From: Paracoccus versutus
Lineage (GTDB): Bacteria; Pseudomonadota; Alphaproteobacteria; Rhodobacterales; Rhodobacteraceae
Length of the DNA: 64,000 bases
Assembly: GCF_000763885.1 (NCBI RefSeq)
Contig: NZ_JRKO01000026.1
Span: 1-64,000 of the forward strand
Direction of reading: 5' to 3'
In this document: in pieces, positions 36,819-46,436 of the stretch
How the letters are laid out: every line of letters begins with the position of its first letter
Numbering within the stretch: the stretch's first letter is position 1
Made by a program: the position numbers and the translations under genes
The notes under the pieces: generated by a model
The model's input: the letters and a program-made list of their open reading frames with translations, nothing else
Database searches by the model: none
What the model was told of the DNA's origin: nothing

Positions 36819-37501
36819 GCCGGGCCTCTCTCCTTGTCGAGATGGTTTTCGTCCCCATGCCAGCGCAAATCCGACACGGCTTTCGTGTGCCGGTATCTTG
36901 GTTTTGGCGCATCAAATGCCTGAAGCCGCGCCCCAAGCCCCGTCACCTTATATGGACCGCCATCAATCATTCGGTCGCGGCTGGAAGAAGGCTCAGTGGG
37001 AGGTAAAGAGTTCCACGCATCGTTAGCGGCAGCAGTGATGCACGGGCCATTCAGCCTAACCGTAGACATCACTCGAACTGAGCCGTTTCGAATCTTGAGC
37101 ATCACCACGGAGCCAATGTAGCCTTGTGTAGTGCTCATTCATTGCCCGCATCCTACCTCGGCCAACTTGAAGCACGGGGAAGCCCGACCCCGATCCTTCG
37201 TAAAATGATTTGAAATCAATTTATTAATGGTTCTCAGGGCAAGCCGGATGGTTTGATTCACAGTCCAGGCGGTTTTTCTGCATCGCTCGCGAATTGTCGC
37301 TTTCCGCCCCTTTACTGCTACATTTGATGATGGTGTTGGTCAGCGGTCGCATCGATCCTGTTGTCCGATTAAGCCGCCGGCGACGGAACGGAATATGCGA
37401 CACCACCATTCGCCAGCAACTCGCCAGCCAGGTGCCCTTCATCCTCCGATCCCCGTATCGGGGGTATTTTACATCTGTTCCAGCGAAGGACACGAAAGCC
37501 T
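36819..37501. other. Intergenic region upstream of the TonB receptor
   Basis: No convincing gene is seen. A minus-strand frame at 36755–37138 lacks recognisable homology and overlaps the exporter start. The region is less GC-rich than its surroundings and should hold the receptor promoter and iron-responsive sites. Confidence 0.5.
37206..37218. promoter_or_regulatory. Palindrome TGATTTGAAATCA upstream of the TonB receptor
   Basis: A perfect 6-1-6 palindrome lies in an AT-rich stretch ~285 bp before the receptor start. It is a candidate operator, possibly iron-responsive, though it does not match the canonical Fur box. Confidence 0.4.
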
Positions 37502-39814
37502 ATGACGCCACCTAATTTATCCCTTGCAGCACAGGAAACGACCGGCTCACTGTTGCCTAGCCTTGGCCTGCTGCCAGCCGTGATCATCGCGGCCGCAGTG
37601 GGCGCTCCTGCGGTGGCGCAGGATGCGGAAGGCACGGTTGTTCTGGACACCGTCGTGATCGAGCGTCAGACCGGCGCCCAGGCATCCACCGATTATCGCG
37701 TCACCGAGGGCTCGTCCCCCAAGCTGACCGCACCGCTGGTCGATACGCCCAAGACCATCTCGGTCGTCACCCAGCGCCAGATGGAAGAGCGGAACGCGAC
37801 CTCGGTCCTGGAGGTGCTGCGCACCACGCCCGGCATCACCTTGGGTTCGGGCGAAGGCGGCACGCCGATGGGCGACCGGCCCTTCGTGCGCGGCTATCAG
37901 GCGGCGACCGACATCATGGTCGACGGCATCCGCAACCTGGGCCGCACCACGCAGGAAGCCTTCGCCACCGAATCGGTCGAGATCGCCAAGGGACCGGGCG
38001 GCGCCTATTCCGGCCGCGGTGCAACGGGTGGTTCCATCAACCTGGTGTCGAAACAGGCCCGCGAAGGCGAGACCTTCCACGAATTTTCCGGCCTTGTCGG
38101 CAATGCCAGCCAGAAGCGGCTGACCTATGACGGCAATGTCGACCTTGGCGACGGGCTGGCTGCGCGACTGAACCTGATGTGGCAGGATTCCGACGTTCCG
38201 GGCCGCGACGTGCTTCAGGACGACCGCAAGGGCATCGCCGCGGCTTTGTCGAAAAGCTTCGGCGCGTCCAAGCTGTCGCTGAACCTCTATCACAGCAAGA
38301 CCGATGCGACGCCGGACTTGGGCGTGCCGATGGCCAATACCGATGCGAGAGGTAATCCTGATTACCGGCCCGAGTTGAATGGTGGTGTGCGCTTCGGCAG
38401 CGGCACCAAGTCCGATCCCTGGCTACCGATCGAGCTGGCCGGCAAGGACGCCTTCTACGGCTCGGCCCTGCGCGACTATCGCGAGGTCGAGAACCAGAGC
38501 GCGATGCTGAAATTCGAGCATGAATTCAGCAACAATTTCAAGCTGCACTCGACCCTGGCCTGGATCGGCTCCGAGCAGGAATACATCATGAGCCGGCCAA
38601 GCGTGGTGCCGGAATATATCCAGCCACGCGGCGCTCTTGAGCCAATCCTTAACCCAGATTGGGATCCGGACCGCAACCTAGCCTATCGCGACCTACGCTC
38701 GGGCAAGAGGGATAACTCGGCGGTTGCCTTCCACACCGCGCTGACCGGCGATTTCCACACCGGCGCCGTCAAGCACGATTTCGCGGTGGGCCTGGAACTG
38801 TCGCGCGAAAAGGTCCGGCAAGCCTCATCCGAGGGCACTCCGCTGTTACCGATCTCGGACCTGGCCAACCCCAACCCCTGGGATCCGGTCACCGGCTCGC
38901 TGGTCTGGGGCGACTGGGGCACGCCGATCGAGACCACGTCCAAGGCGCTTTACATCTTCGACACGCTGACCTTCAACGAACAGTGGTCGCTGAACCTGGG
39001 CCTGCGCTATGACAAATACGAGGTCAGCGACGGGACCATCTCGCGCAAGGACAACCTGCTGAACTACTCGGCCGGCGTGGTCTACAAGCCGGCGCCGAAC
39101 GGGTCGGTCTATCTGGCCTTCGGCACCTCCTCGAACCCGTCGGGCGAATGCGCGGGCATGGCCGGCGGCGCCGATGGCGCGGGGGCCTGCACGCTGACCA
39201 GCAACAGCGTCAACCTGGAGCCCGAAGAAAGCAAGAGCATCGAGCTGGGCACCAAGTGGGAGGTGTTGAACGACCAGCTCCTGCTGACCGCCGCCATCTT
39301 CCAGACCGAGAAGAAGAACGCCCGAGTCGAGGACGATCTGGGCAATGTCGCACTTCTGGGTCACAACCGCGCCCGCGGCTTCGAGCTTGGCGCAGCCGGC
39401 CAGATCAACGAACGCTGGGGCTTGTCGGCGGGCTATGCCTTTGTCGACGCCAAGACGATCGATGGCGGCTTCGACGACGGCGAACCCAGTGCGGATAACG
39501 GCAACTACCTGCAATTCGTTGCCCGGCACTCGTTCAGCCTGTGGACGACCTATGAGGTCTCCGACAGGTGGACCGTCGGCGGTGGTGCGACCTATACCGG
39601 CAAGCGTTACCTGAACGGCGAGAATACGGCCGCCCTGCCCTCGCAATGGCGGGTGGACCTGATGGCCGCCTACAAGATCAATGAGACGGCCGAGTTGCAG
39701 GTCAACGTCAATAACGCCTTTGACGAGCGGCTTTACGACGCCTCGCATGTCGGCATCTTTGCCAACCGCGCGCCCGGTCGCAGCGTGACCGCAAAGCTGA
39801 ACTATCGCTTCTGA
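37502..39814 (+). CDS. TonB-dependent catecholate-siderophore receptor (Fiu/FpvA-like)
   Basis: This 770-residue outer-membrane receptor has an N-terminal signal peptide (LPAVIIAAAVGAPAVAQ), then a TonB-box region (TVVLDTVVIE) and a plug domain (TPKTISVVTQRQMEER, FVRGYQAATDIMVDGIRNLG, GATGGSINLVSK). A 22-strand barrel ends in aromatic KLNYRF. There is no signalling STN domain, so it is a simple transducer. It is followed by a PiuC-type hydroxylase, a pairing typical of Fiu/PiuA catechol receptors. The adjacent ABC exporter relic suggests a once larger siderophore locus. Confidence 0.93.
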   Translation: MTPPNLSLAAQETTGSLLPSLGLLPAVIIAAAVGAPAVAQDAEGTVVLDTVVIERQTGAQASTDYRVTEGSSPKLTAPLVDTPKTISVVTQRQMEERNATSVLEVLRTTPGITLGSGEGGTPMGDRPFVRGYQAATDIMVDGIRNLGRTTQEAFATESVEIAKGPGGAYSGRGATGGSINLVSKQAREGETFHEFSGLVGNASQKRLTYDGNVDLGDGLAARLNLMWQDSDVPGRDVLQDDRKGIAAALSKSFGASKLSLNLYHSKTDATPDLGVPMANTDARGNPDYRPELNGGVRFGSGTKSDPWLPIELAGKDAFYGSALRDYREVENQSAMLKFEHEFSNNFKLHSTLAWIGSEQEYIMSRPSVVPEYIQPRGALEPILNPDWDPDRNLAYRDLRSGKRDNSAVAFHTALTGDFHTGAVKHDFAVGLELSREKVRQASSEGTPLLPISDLANPNPWDPVTGSLVWGDWGTPIETTSKALYIFDTLTFNEQWSLNLGLRYDKYEVSDGTISRKDNLLNYSAGVVYKPAPNGSVYLAFGTSSNPSGECAGMAGGADGAGACTLTSNSVNLEPEESKSIELGTKWEVLNDQLLLTAAIFQTEKKNARVEDDLGNVALLGHNRARGFELGAAGQINERWGLSAGYAFVDAKTIDGGFDDGEPSADNGNYLQFVARHSFSLWTTYEVSDRWTVGGGATYTGKRYLNGENTAALPSQWRVDLMAAYKINETAELQVNVNNAFDERLYDASHVGIFANRAPGRSVTAKLNYRF

Positions 39815-39958
39815 TCCCCGAATCGGAAGCATCGGGGGCGGGTCCAATCGCCCGCCCCCCTCTTGCAGTGCGGGCGTCCCGAATGTCCGACAAAAACCCT
39901 TAACCTTCCTTGGCGCCGGTCCTATCCTGCGCCCGAATGCCACCGCTGGAGGACCGCC

Positions 39959-40642
39959 ATGCTGATCACCATCCCGGACCTGCTGACGCCCGAGGAGGTC
40001 GCCTATATGCGGCAGATCCTCGAAGGCACCGCATGGGTCGACGGCCGCAGCACCGCCGGCGACCAGGCGGCCAAGGTCAAGCATAACCTCCAGGTGCCGG
40101 TGGACAGCCCCGAGGCGCGCGAGCTGGGCAATATCGTGTTGCGGGCCCTGGGCCGCAGCCCGGTCTATTCCTCGGCCGCGCTGCCCGCGCATATCCTGCC
40201 GCCGATGTTCAACCGCTATGACGAGGGCATGACCTTCGGCGCCCATGTCGACGGCTCGATCCGCGTCATACCGGGCACCGGCCAGCGCATCCGCACCGAT
40301 GTCTCGACCACCGTCTTCCTGACCCCGCCCGAGGATTACGACGGCGGCGAACTGGTCGTGCACGACACCTATGGCCAGCACAGCGTCAAGCTGCCGGCGG
40401 GCCATGCCGTGGTCTATCCCGCGACCTCGCTGCATTCGGTGACGCCGGTGACGCGCGGCTCGCGCTGGGCCTCGTTCTTCTGGGCGCAGTCGATGGTGCG
40501 CGACGACTGGCGGCGGCACATGCTCTATGACCTGGACATGTCGATCATGCGCATCCGCGCGATGCTGCCCGACGACGACCCGGCGGTGACGGGGATCACC
40601 GCGCATTACCACAACATGATCCGCCACTGGGCCGAGACCTGA
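39959..40642 (+). CDS. piuC: PiuC/YbiX-type Fe(II)/2-oxoglutarate hydroxylase
   Basis: This 227-residue PKHD-type dioxygenase has the iron triad His96, Asp98 and His159 ([16 protein letters not shown]) and Arg169 for 2-oxoglutarate. It starts at ATG 39959 after GGAGG. YbiX/PiuC proteins accompany TonB siderophore receptors and are thought to modify siderophores or help iron release; the substrate is not established. It follows the receptor by 144 bp. Confidence 0.92.
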   Translation: MLITIPDLLTPEEVAYMRQILEGTAWVDGRSTAGDQAAKVKHNLQVPVDSPEARELGNIVLRALGRSPVYSSAALPAHILPPMFNRYDEGMTFGAHVDGSIRVIPGTGQRIRTDVSTTVFLTPPEDYDGGELVVHDTYGQHSVKLPAGHAVVYPATSLHSVTPVTRGSRWASFFWAQSMVRDDWRRHMLYDLDMSIMRIRAMLPDDDPAVTGITAHYHNMIRHWAET

Positions 40643-40645
40643 CGG

Positions 40646-41737
40646 GTGGCCGGCCAGGCTGAGATCCCCGCCGATGTCGTGGCCCTGTGCGACTACGAGC
40701 GGCACGCGGCCGAGCGGATGCCCGCGCCCCTGCGGGCCTATGTCGACGGCGCCGGTGCGGACGGGCTGACGGCGCAGGCCAACCTGGCCGCATGGCAGGC
40801 GATCCGGCTGCAGGGCCGGGTGCTGGCGGACCTGCGCGGCGCCGATACCGGCCTGCGCCTGCTGGGCCTGGACCTGCCGCATCCGCTGATCCTTGCGCCG
40901 GTGGCCTTTCACGGCCTTGCCCATGCCGAGGCCGAACACGCGACCGCCCTTGGCGCGGCGGCGACCGGCAGCCTGATGGTTGTCTCGACCCAGTCCGGCC
41001 TGCCGCTGGAAGATATCGCGGCCCGCGCGCAGGGGCCCTTGTGGTTCCAGCTCTACATGCAGCCCGAGCGCGGCGATACGCTGTCGCTGGTCCGCCGGGC
41101 CGAGGCGGCGGGCTGTCGCGCGCTGGTCGTCAGCGTGGATGCGCCGGTGAACGGATTGCGCAACATGGAGCAGCGCGCCGGCTTCCGCCTGCCCGAGGGC
41201 ATCCGCGCCGTCAACCTGGACGGCATGCGCCCGCCGCAGATCCGCAGCGAACCGGGGCGGGCGGCGACCTTCCTGGGCCTGATGGATGCCGCCCCGCGCT
41301 GGGAGGACATCGCCTGGCTGAAGTCGCAGACCCGGCTGCCGCTGCTGCTCAAGGGCATCATGTCGGCGCATGATGCCGAGCGCGCCGTGGCGGTGGGGGT
41401 GGACGGGGTGATCGTCTCGAACCACGGCGGCCGGGCGCTCGACACGCTGCCGGCGACGGCCGAGGCGCTGCCGGTCGTCGCCCGCCAGGTCGCCGGACGC
41501 ATCCCGGTGCTGTGCGACGGCGGCATCCGCCGCGGCACCGATGCGCTGAAGGCCCTGGCGCTGGGGGCATCGGCGGTGCTGGTCGGGCGGCCGCAGATCC
41601 ACGCCCTGGCGGTGGGCGGCGCGGCGGGGGTCGCGCATATGCTGACCATCCTGCGCGCCGAGCTGGAGGTCGCCATGGCCCTGACCGGACGCCGCGACCT
41701 GGCCGGGATCGACGAAACCGTGCTTTGGGGAAGCTAA
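40646..41737 (+). CDS. FMN-dependent 2-hydroxy-acid oxidase/dehydrogenase
   Basis: This 363-residue TIM-barrel flavoprotein of the LldD/glycolate oxidase family has ILAPVAFHGLAHAEAE, the FMN-binding WFQLYM and LLLKGIMSAHDAE segments, the catalytic SNHGGRALDTLPAT, and the phosphate loop CDGGIRRGTDALKALALGA. It oxidises an L-2-hydroxy acid such as lactate. The GTG start lies 3 bp after piuC, so it is probably co-transcribed. Similar oxidases accompany TonB/PiuC loci in other bacteria, perhaps for electron supply, which is inference. Confidence 0.87.
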   Translation: MAGQAEIPADVVALCDYERHAAERMPAPLRAYVDGAGADGLTAQANLAAWQAIRLQGRVLADLRGADTGLRLLGLDLPHPLILAPVAFHGLAHAEAEHATALGAAATGSLMVVSTQSGLPLEDIAARAQGPLWFQLYMQPERGDTLSLVRRAEAAGCRALVVSVDAPVNGLRNMEQRAGFRLPEGIRAVNLDGMRPPQIRSEPGRAATFLGLMDAAPRWEDIAWLKSQTRLPLLLKGIMSAHDAERAVAVGVDGVIVSNHGGRALDTLPATAEALPVVARQVAGRIPVLCDGGIRRGTDALKALALGASAVLVGRPQIHALAVGGAAGVAHMLTILRAELEVAMALTGRRDLAGIDETVLWGS

Positions 41738-41856
41738 AAATATCCGTCACAGATGAAATGAACCCCACCGATGATCATCTCTTCAATTTTCCATGGCCCG
41801 CCCTCATTTACGCCCGGCGGCGCGCCAATCATTCCGACCAGCTGGACTGTGAACTC

Positions 41857-42291
41857 ATGTAAAAGCCGCCGCTGTCCAACGCTCTGGCGCTGACTGTCGC
41901 CTCGGATCATGGCGCCGACAACGATGCCCGGATGCTGAACTTTGGCAAGGAAGGCAGCATGGCCATCGAGCCGGGGTTCCACAAAGTTGAGCCGAGCGAT
42001 ATCGTCATTTTTCTGCCCACCAATTCCGATCATTGGGTCAAGGATCTGATCCAGCCCGAGGGCACCAAGTTTCTGGCATGCAAGTTGGATGAGGCCTATA
42101 CCGTGACACTGGCCAAGGAAGGTCTCTATGTCGATTCCTGTCCACCGCACTTGATGATGAGCATGGTCGGCGTGATCCAGTTGGGGCTTCGAATTTGGAC
42201 CAAATCCGTGAGGAACTGCCCGGTCATACCCGCCGCATGTTCCAGAACAGGGGTCGGCTGGACACGTATCTTGGGCAGGTTGAGGAATAGG
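41857..42291 (+). pseudogene. Dead pseudoazurin gene
   Basis: ATG at 41857 is followed at once by TAA, then in the same frame by a remnant leader and the pseudoazurin body: MLNFGKEGSMAIEPGF, VEPSDIVIFLPTNSDHW, and YVDSCPPHLMMSM. The copper ligands His, Cys, His and Met are still in place. The frame shifts near 42187; read in the next frame the C-terminus continues as NLDQIREELPGHTRRM to a TAG at 42291. So the gene has one nonsense codon at position 2 and one frameshift. Pseudoazurin is a periplasmic electron donor to nitrite reductase and peroxidases. Confidence 0.75.
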
Positions 42292-42421
42292 ATGGCGAAG
42301 AAGCGGATGTAGGTTATGACAGACCAGAATATGGGCCCTGTCGGTCTGCAAATGCACGGAATCGGCGACGGGAAGAATCCAAGCCTATAGAAACAAGCGC
42401 CGTCAACGCTGGAGAAGGCAC

Positions 42422-43474
42422 ATGAACATGGAAAATCTTCATCCGCCCCGTCATCTCGAAATTAATGGCGTCTCCCGTAGTTTTGGCGGAGTTCCCGCAC
42501 TGAATGATATTTCTCTTTCCGTGGCGCATGGAGAACTCATCTGTCTGGCTGGCCACTCCGGTTGCGGCAAATCCACGCTCTTGCGTGTCATTGCAGGCAT
42601 CGAGATGCCGGATCAGGGCCGCATTCTGCTGGATGGGTGCGGAATATCCGGGCCGAACAATTATGTGGAACCCGAAGAGCGCAATATCGGATTCATGTTT
42701 CAGGACTATGCGCTTTTTCCCCATCTCAACGTGCTGGACAACATCCTGTTTGGCCTGAAGCGCCTGACACGGCCCGCCGCGCAAGCACGATGCCTGGAAA
42801 TCGTCGAGCGTCTGGGGCTCGAACACCTTTCGCGCAGGTTTCCGCACATGCTTTCGGGTGGTGAGCAGCAGCGGGTGGCGTTGGCCCGTGCGCTGGCACC
42901 GCAGCCGCAGATTCTGCTGATGGACGAGCCTTTCTCCAATCTCGACCGCGGTTTGCGGGATGGCATCCGCACTGAAACGATTTCCCTTTTGCGTGAGCTG
43001 GGCACCACCGTCATCATGGTAACGCATGACCCCGAGGAAGCCCTGTCCGCGGGTGATCGCGTGGTGCTGATGCGGGCGGGGGAGATCGTGCAGGAAGGTT
43101 CTGGCAGCGACCTCTATGACAGGCCGGCAAACGCTTATACGGCCGAGTTCTTCTCTACCTTCAACAAGGTCCAGGGCGCATGCTGGAATGGCTTTCTCGA
43201 GACGCCTCTCGGCAGGTTTGCGGCCCCCGGCTTTGCCGATGGACATACCGCCACCCTCTATGTGCGCCCGCAATGCCTACGCGTAAATTGTGGTGCCGAA
43301 GGGGTCGATTGCACGGTGGTCGATTGCGCCCTGATGGGTGAAATCGAACAAATCCAGGTATCCGTAGCAGCGCTTCCGGGGCCATTGAAAATTCGTTCGG
43401 CAAAGCGATCACGCCTCCGGTCCGGAGATGTTGCGCGTATTTCCGTGACACCTGAGCAGGTTTTTGTCTTTTGA
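42422..43474 (+). CDS. fbpC: Ferric iron ABC transporter, ATP-binding protein
   Basis: This 350-residue ATPase has Walker A GHSGCGKSTLLR, Q-loop MFQDYALFPHL, signature LSGGEQQRVALARAL, Walker B LLMDEPFSNLD, and a C-terminal TOBE-like regulatory domain (YVRPQCLRVN). This fits the FbpC/PotA/CysA group, and the FbpA and FbpB genes that follow point to ferric iron. The start follows GGAGAAGG. Codon use is clearly less GC-rich than the core genes to the left, suggesting horizontal gain. Confidence 0.9.
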   Translation: MNMENLHPPRHLEINGVSRSFGGVPALNDISLSVAHGELICLAGHSGCGKSTLLRVIAGIEMPDQGRILLDGCGISGPNNYVEPEERNIGFMFQDYALFPHLNVLDNILFGLKRLTRPAAQARCLEIVERLGLEHLSRRFPHMLSGGEQQRVALARALAPQPQILLMDEPFSNLDRGLRDGIRTETISLLRELGTTVIMVTHDPEEALSAGDRVVLMRAGEIVQEGSGSDLYDRPANAYTAEFFSTFNKVQGACWNGFLETPLGRFAAPGFADGHTATLYVRPQCLRVNCGAEGVDCTVVDCALMGEIEQIQVSVAALPGPLKIRSAKRSRLRSGDVARISVTPEQVFVF

Positions 43475-43573
43475 AATCATAGCGCTTTCTCTTCGCCGCC
43501 ATAACTTTGACTGCCAATGGTGTCGCGTCGGATCGACGTCCCTCGTTGCAGCAGCAGAAGCAGAAGCAACGCC

Positions 43574-43596
43574 GGAAATACTTTACTGCTACAGTC
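43574..43596 (+). promoter_or_regulatory. Possible extracytoplasmic-sigma (Fec-type) promoter upstream of fbpA
   Basis: GGAAAT (43574–43579) and TC (43595–43596) are 15 bp apart, loosely like a FecI-type promoter whose usual spacing is a little longer. The spacer holds CTTTACTGCTACA, also found upstream of the TonB receptor. Speculative. Confidence 0.25.
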
Positions 43597-43660
43597 AACT
43601 ATGTTTGTCCCTCGCTGGTGGGCAAAAGCCTACTATTTTACTCGCAATCCAAGGAGCGTC

Positions 43661-44692
43661 ATGGCGATGGGATCCACGAAATTTGGCAGGGTCATGCTCG
43701 GGTCGGTGCTGTCTGTCCTTGCAGGCACGCAAGGTGTCCTCGCAGAGGAGCTCAACCTCTATACCATCCGCGAACCTGGGCTGATCCAGCCGCTGATCGA
43801 TGCCTTCACGCAGTCGACCGGGGTCACGGTCAACACCATCTTCTTGCAGGACGGGGTCGCCGAGCGCGTCATCGCGGAAGGTGACAAGTCGCCGGCAGAT
43901 GTTCTGATGACTGTCGATGCCGGCGTTCTCGTCGATCTTGTCGAGAAGGGCCTTACGCAGAGCGTCGAGTCGGAGGTCCTCAGCACCACGATTCCCGAGA
44001 CGCTGCGGGATGACGATGGCCACTGGTTCGCTCTTTCGATGCGTGCCCGCGCGGTTTATGTGACCAAGGACCTCGACCTGACCGGGATCACCTACGAGCA
44101 GCTTGCCGATCCCGCCTGGAAGGGTAAAGTCTGCATTCGCTCCGGCCTGCATCCTTATAACGTCGCGCTGACCGGCTCGTTCATCGCACATCATGGTGAG
44201 GAAGCGGCCGAGAAATGGCTGACCGGCCTCAAGGCCAACCTCGCCCGCCCTGCGGCGGGCGGCGATCGCGATGTCGCGCGCGATATCATGGGCGGCCTTT
44301 GCGACATCGGCGTTGCGAATTCCTATTATGTCGGCCTGATGCGCAGCGGTGCCGGTGGTCCCGAGCAAGAGGAGTGGGCCAAAGCGATACGGATGATCCT
44401 GCCGACCTTCGAGAACGGTGGCACGCAGGTCAACATCACCGGCGCTGCCGTCGCCCGTCACGCACCCAACAAGGACCAGGCGGTCCAGTTCCTGGAATAT
44501 CTCGTCTCGGACGAGGCGCAGGCGATCTACGCAAAGGCGAATTTCGAGTATCCGGTCAATGCGAATGCCACCGTCGATCCGCTGATCGCCGAATACGGTG
44601 CGTTGACGCCGGACACGATCGACATCGTCAAAGGGGTAAGGTTCCGCGCGGCTGCCAGCCAGATGGCTGAGCGGATCGGATTCGACAACTGA
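43661..44692 (+). CDS. fbpA: Ferric iron-binding periplasmic protein
   Basis: This 343-residue FbpA/AfuA-type binding protein has a signal peptide (hydrophobic core VMLGSVLSVLAGTQGVLA), then ELNLYTIREPGLIQPLID, SPADVLMTVDAG, GLCDIGVANSYYVGLM with the paired tyrosines that bind Fe(III), and KANFEYPVNANA. It captures ferric iron in the periplasm for FbpBC. The ATG at 43661 follows AAGGAG and is preferred over a frame to 43517. Confidence 0.9.
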   Translation: MAMGSTKFGRVMLGSVLSVLAGTQGVLAEELNLYTIREPGLIQPLIDAFTQSTGVTVNTIFLQDGVAERVIAEGDKSPADVLMTVDAGVLVDLVEKGLTQSVESEVLSTTIPETLRDDDGHWFALSMRARAVYVTKDLDLTGITYEQLADPAWKGKVCIRSGLHPYNVALTGSFIAHHGEEAAEKWLTGLKANLARPAAGGDRDVARDIMGGLCDIGVANSYYVGLMRSGAGGPEQEEWAKAIRMILPTFENGGTQVNITGAAVARHAPNKDQAVQFLEYLVSDEAQAIYAKANFEYPVNANATVDPLIAEYGALTPDTIDIVKGVRFRAAASQMAERIGFDN

Positions 44693-44706
44693 TCAAGAAG
44701 CTCTCG

Positions 44707-44733
44707 GCGACGGCCTCCTGCGGGGACCGTCGC
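44707..44733 (+). terminator. Attenuating hairpin between fbpA and fbpB
   Basis: GCGACGG (44707–44713) pairs with CCGTCGC (44727–44733), followed by TCCTTCC. It may end or stabilise a fraction of transcripts so that binding protein exceeds permease. Confidence 0.45.
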
Positions 44734-44747
44734 TCCTTCCCCAACTT

Positions 44748-46418
44748 ATGAAGCCTGCCGAACCGACCTTGATGAATCAGATACCGTGGCGCCGTTCAGG
44801 GGCCGGATGGCGGTTTGGCGCGGTGCTTATCGCGGCGCTGGTCTGCCTTCCCGTGCTTGCCCTGCTCTTGATCGCGTTCCAGGGCAGTGCCGGGCTTTGG
44901 CCCCACATGCTCGCCAATGTTTTGCCGGCAGCACTGAAGAACACGGTCATTCTGCTGGCCGGCGTGGGCATGCTGGTGACGTTGATCGGCACCACAACCG
45001 CCTGGATGGTGACGGCCTACGACTTCCCCGGCCGGCGCGTTTTCGAATGGGCACTGCTGCTGCCACTGGCGGTGCCGACGTATATTATCGCCTATGCCTA
45101 TCTCGATATCCTGCATCCGGTAGGTGCGGTGCAGGGTGCATTGCGAAGCCTTCTGGGCTATTCCAGCCCACGCGAGTTCCGCCTGCCCGACATCCGCTCG
45201 ATGGGGGGCTGTATCCTGCTGCTGGGGCTGGTGCTCTATCCTTACGTTTACTTGACCACCCGAGCGATGTTCCTGACGCAGGCGGCAAATCTGGTCGAGG
45301 TCTCCCGCACGCTCGGAACACGTAGGGGCAGCGTCTTCCGCCGGGTGGCGCTTCCCCTGGCGCGGCCAGCGATCGCGGTCGGCGCCAGCCTGGCGCTGAT
45401 GGAAGCGCTGAACGACATCGGCGCCTCGCAGTTCCTGGGAGTCAGGACACTGACGCCGTCGATCTATTCGACCTGGGTCAACCGTTCGGACATGCCGGGC
45501 GCCGCGCAGATCGCGCTGGCCATGCTGGTGATCGTGGTCCTGCTGGTGCTGGTCGAGCGCTATGCGCGCCGCAACCAGCGTTACGCGGCTGCGGCGCAAA
45601 GACCCCGCGCGATGTCTCCCGCCCGGCTGCGAGGGTGGCGCGCCGCCGGCGCGTTCTGCCTGTGCCTCTTTCCGGTCGCGCTCGGCTTCATCGCACCGGC
45701 GGCTTACCTTTGTCGGGAGGCTTGGAAGCGCGTCAGTTTCGCCGGGATCTCCCCGCGCATCTGGGGCGAAATCGTCAACACCGTCACGGTATCGGCCGTC
45801 GCTACCCTGCTCGTGCTCCTGTCCGGCCTGGTTCTTGCCTATGCCGCCAGGACCTATCCCGGCCGATCCACATCGCTGGCCGCACGTGCTTCGACGCTGG
45901 GCTATGCCGTGCCGGGAACCGTCCTGGCCATCGGCCTGCTCTATCCGGTCGGCCTATTCGATCGCTTCTGGGCCGGCGGGGTCGAATGGCTGATCGGTGC
46001 CGCGCCCGGCCTTCTGCTGCTGGGATCGGGAGCGGCGCTGGTGCTGGCCTATTCCGTTCGATTCATGGCAATCTCCACCGGCGGGATCGAGGCAGGGTTC
46101 AGCCGCATCCCACCCTCGTTGGACCATGCGGGACGGATGCTGGGCCGGTCCTCTATGGGCGTCTTCCGCAGCGTGCATCTGCCTCTGTCAAAAACCGCCA
46201 TCGCTTCGGCAGGCCTGTTGGTTTTCGTGGATTGCATGAAAGAGCTGCCGGCGACGCTGCTGTTGCGGCCGCTGAACTTTGAAACCCTGGCGACCCATCT
46301 TTATGGCGAGGCCGCCAGAGGCACCTATGAGGAAGCCGCGATTGCCGCCCTGCTGATCGTGCTGATCGGCATCCTGCCGGTCGTCGTGCTGTCGCGGCTG
46401 GGGCGGGTCGAGACCTGA
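44748..46418 (+). CDS. fbpB: Ferric iron ABC transporter permease
   Basis: This 556-residue permease is a fused double binding-protein-dependent transport domain with about 12 helices. The first half has YDFPGRRVFEWALLLPLA and VEVSRTLGTRRGSVFRRVALP (EAA loop); the second has LDHAGRMLGRSSMGVFRSVHLP (EAA loop). This is the FbpB/SfuB layout. It imports Fe(III) with FbpA and FbpC. Its stop is 18 bp from the convergent sensor kinase stop. Confidence 0.9.
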   Translation: MKPAEPTLMNQIPWRRSGAGWRFGAVLIAALVCLPVLALLLIAFQGSAGLWPHMLANVLPAALKNTVILLAGVGMLVTLIGTTTAWMVTAYDFPGRRVFEWALLLPLAVPTYIIAYAYLDILHPVGAVQGALRSLLGYSSPREFRLPDIRSMGGCILLLGLVLYPYVYLTTRAMFLTQAANLVEVSRTLGTRRGSVFRRVALPLARPAIAVGASLALMEALNDIGASQFLGVRTLTPSIYSTWVNRSDMPGAAQIALAMLVIVVLLVLVERYARRNQRYAAAAQRPRAMSPARLRGWRAAGAFCLCLFPVALGFIAPAAYLCREAWKRVSFAGISPRIWGEIVNTVTVSAVATLLVLLSGLVLAYAARTYPGRSTSLAARASTLGYAVPGTVLAIGLLYPVGLFDRFWAGGVEWLIGAAPGLLLLGSGAALVLAYSVRFMAISTGGIEAGFSRIPPSLDHAGRMLGRSSMGVFRSVHLPLSKTAIASAGLLVFVDCMKELPATLLLRPLNFETLATHLYGEAARGTYEEAAIAALLIVLIGILPVVVLSRLGRVET

Positions 46419-46436
46419 TCCGCATCCGGCCTGCGG

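Noticed and set aside
36755..37138. Hypothetical 127-residue minus-strand protein
   Set aside because: No recognisable motif, it runs past the start of the exporter relic, and base use does not look coding.
41734..42357. 207-residue minus-strand protein
   Set aside because: It is antisense to the pseudoazurin relic, whose homology is clear on the plus strand.
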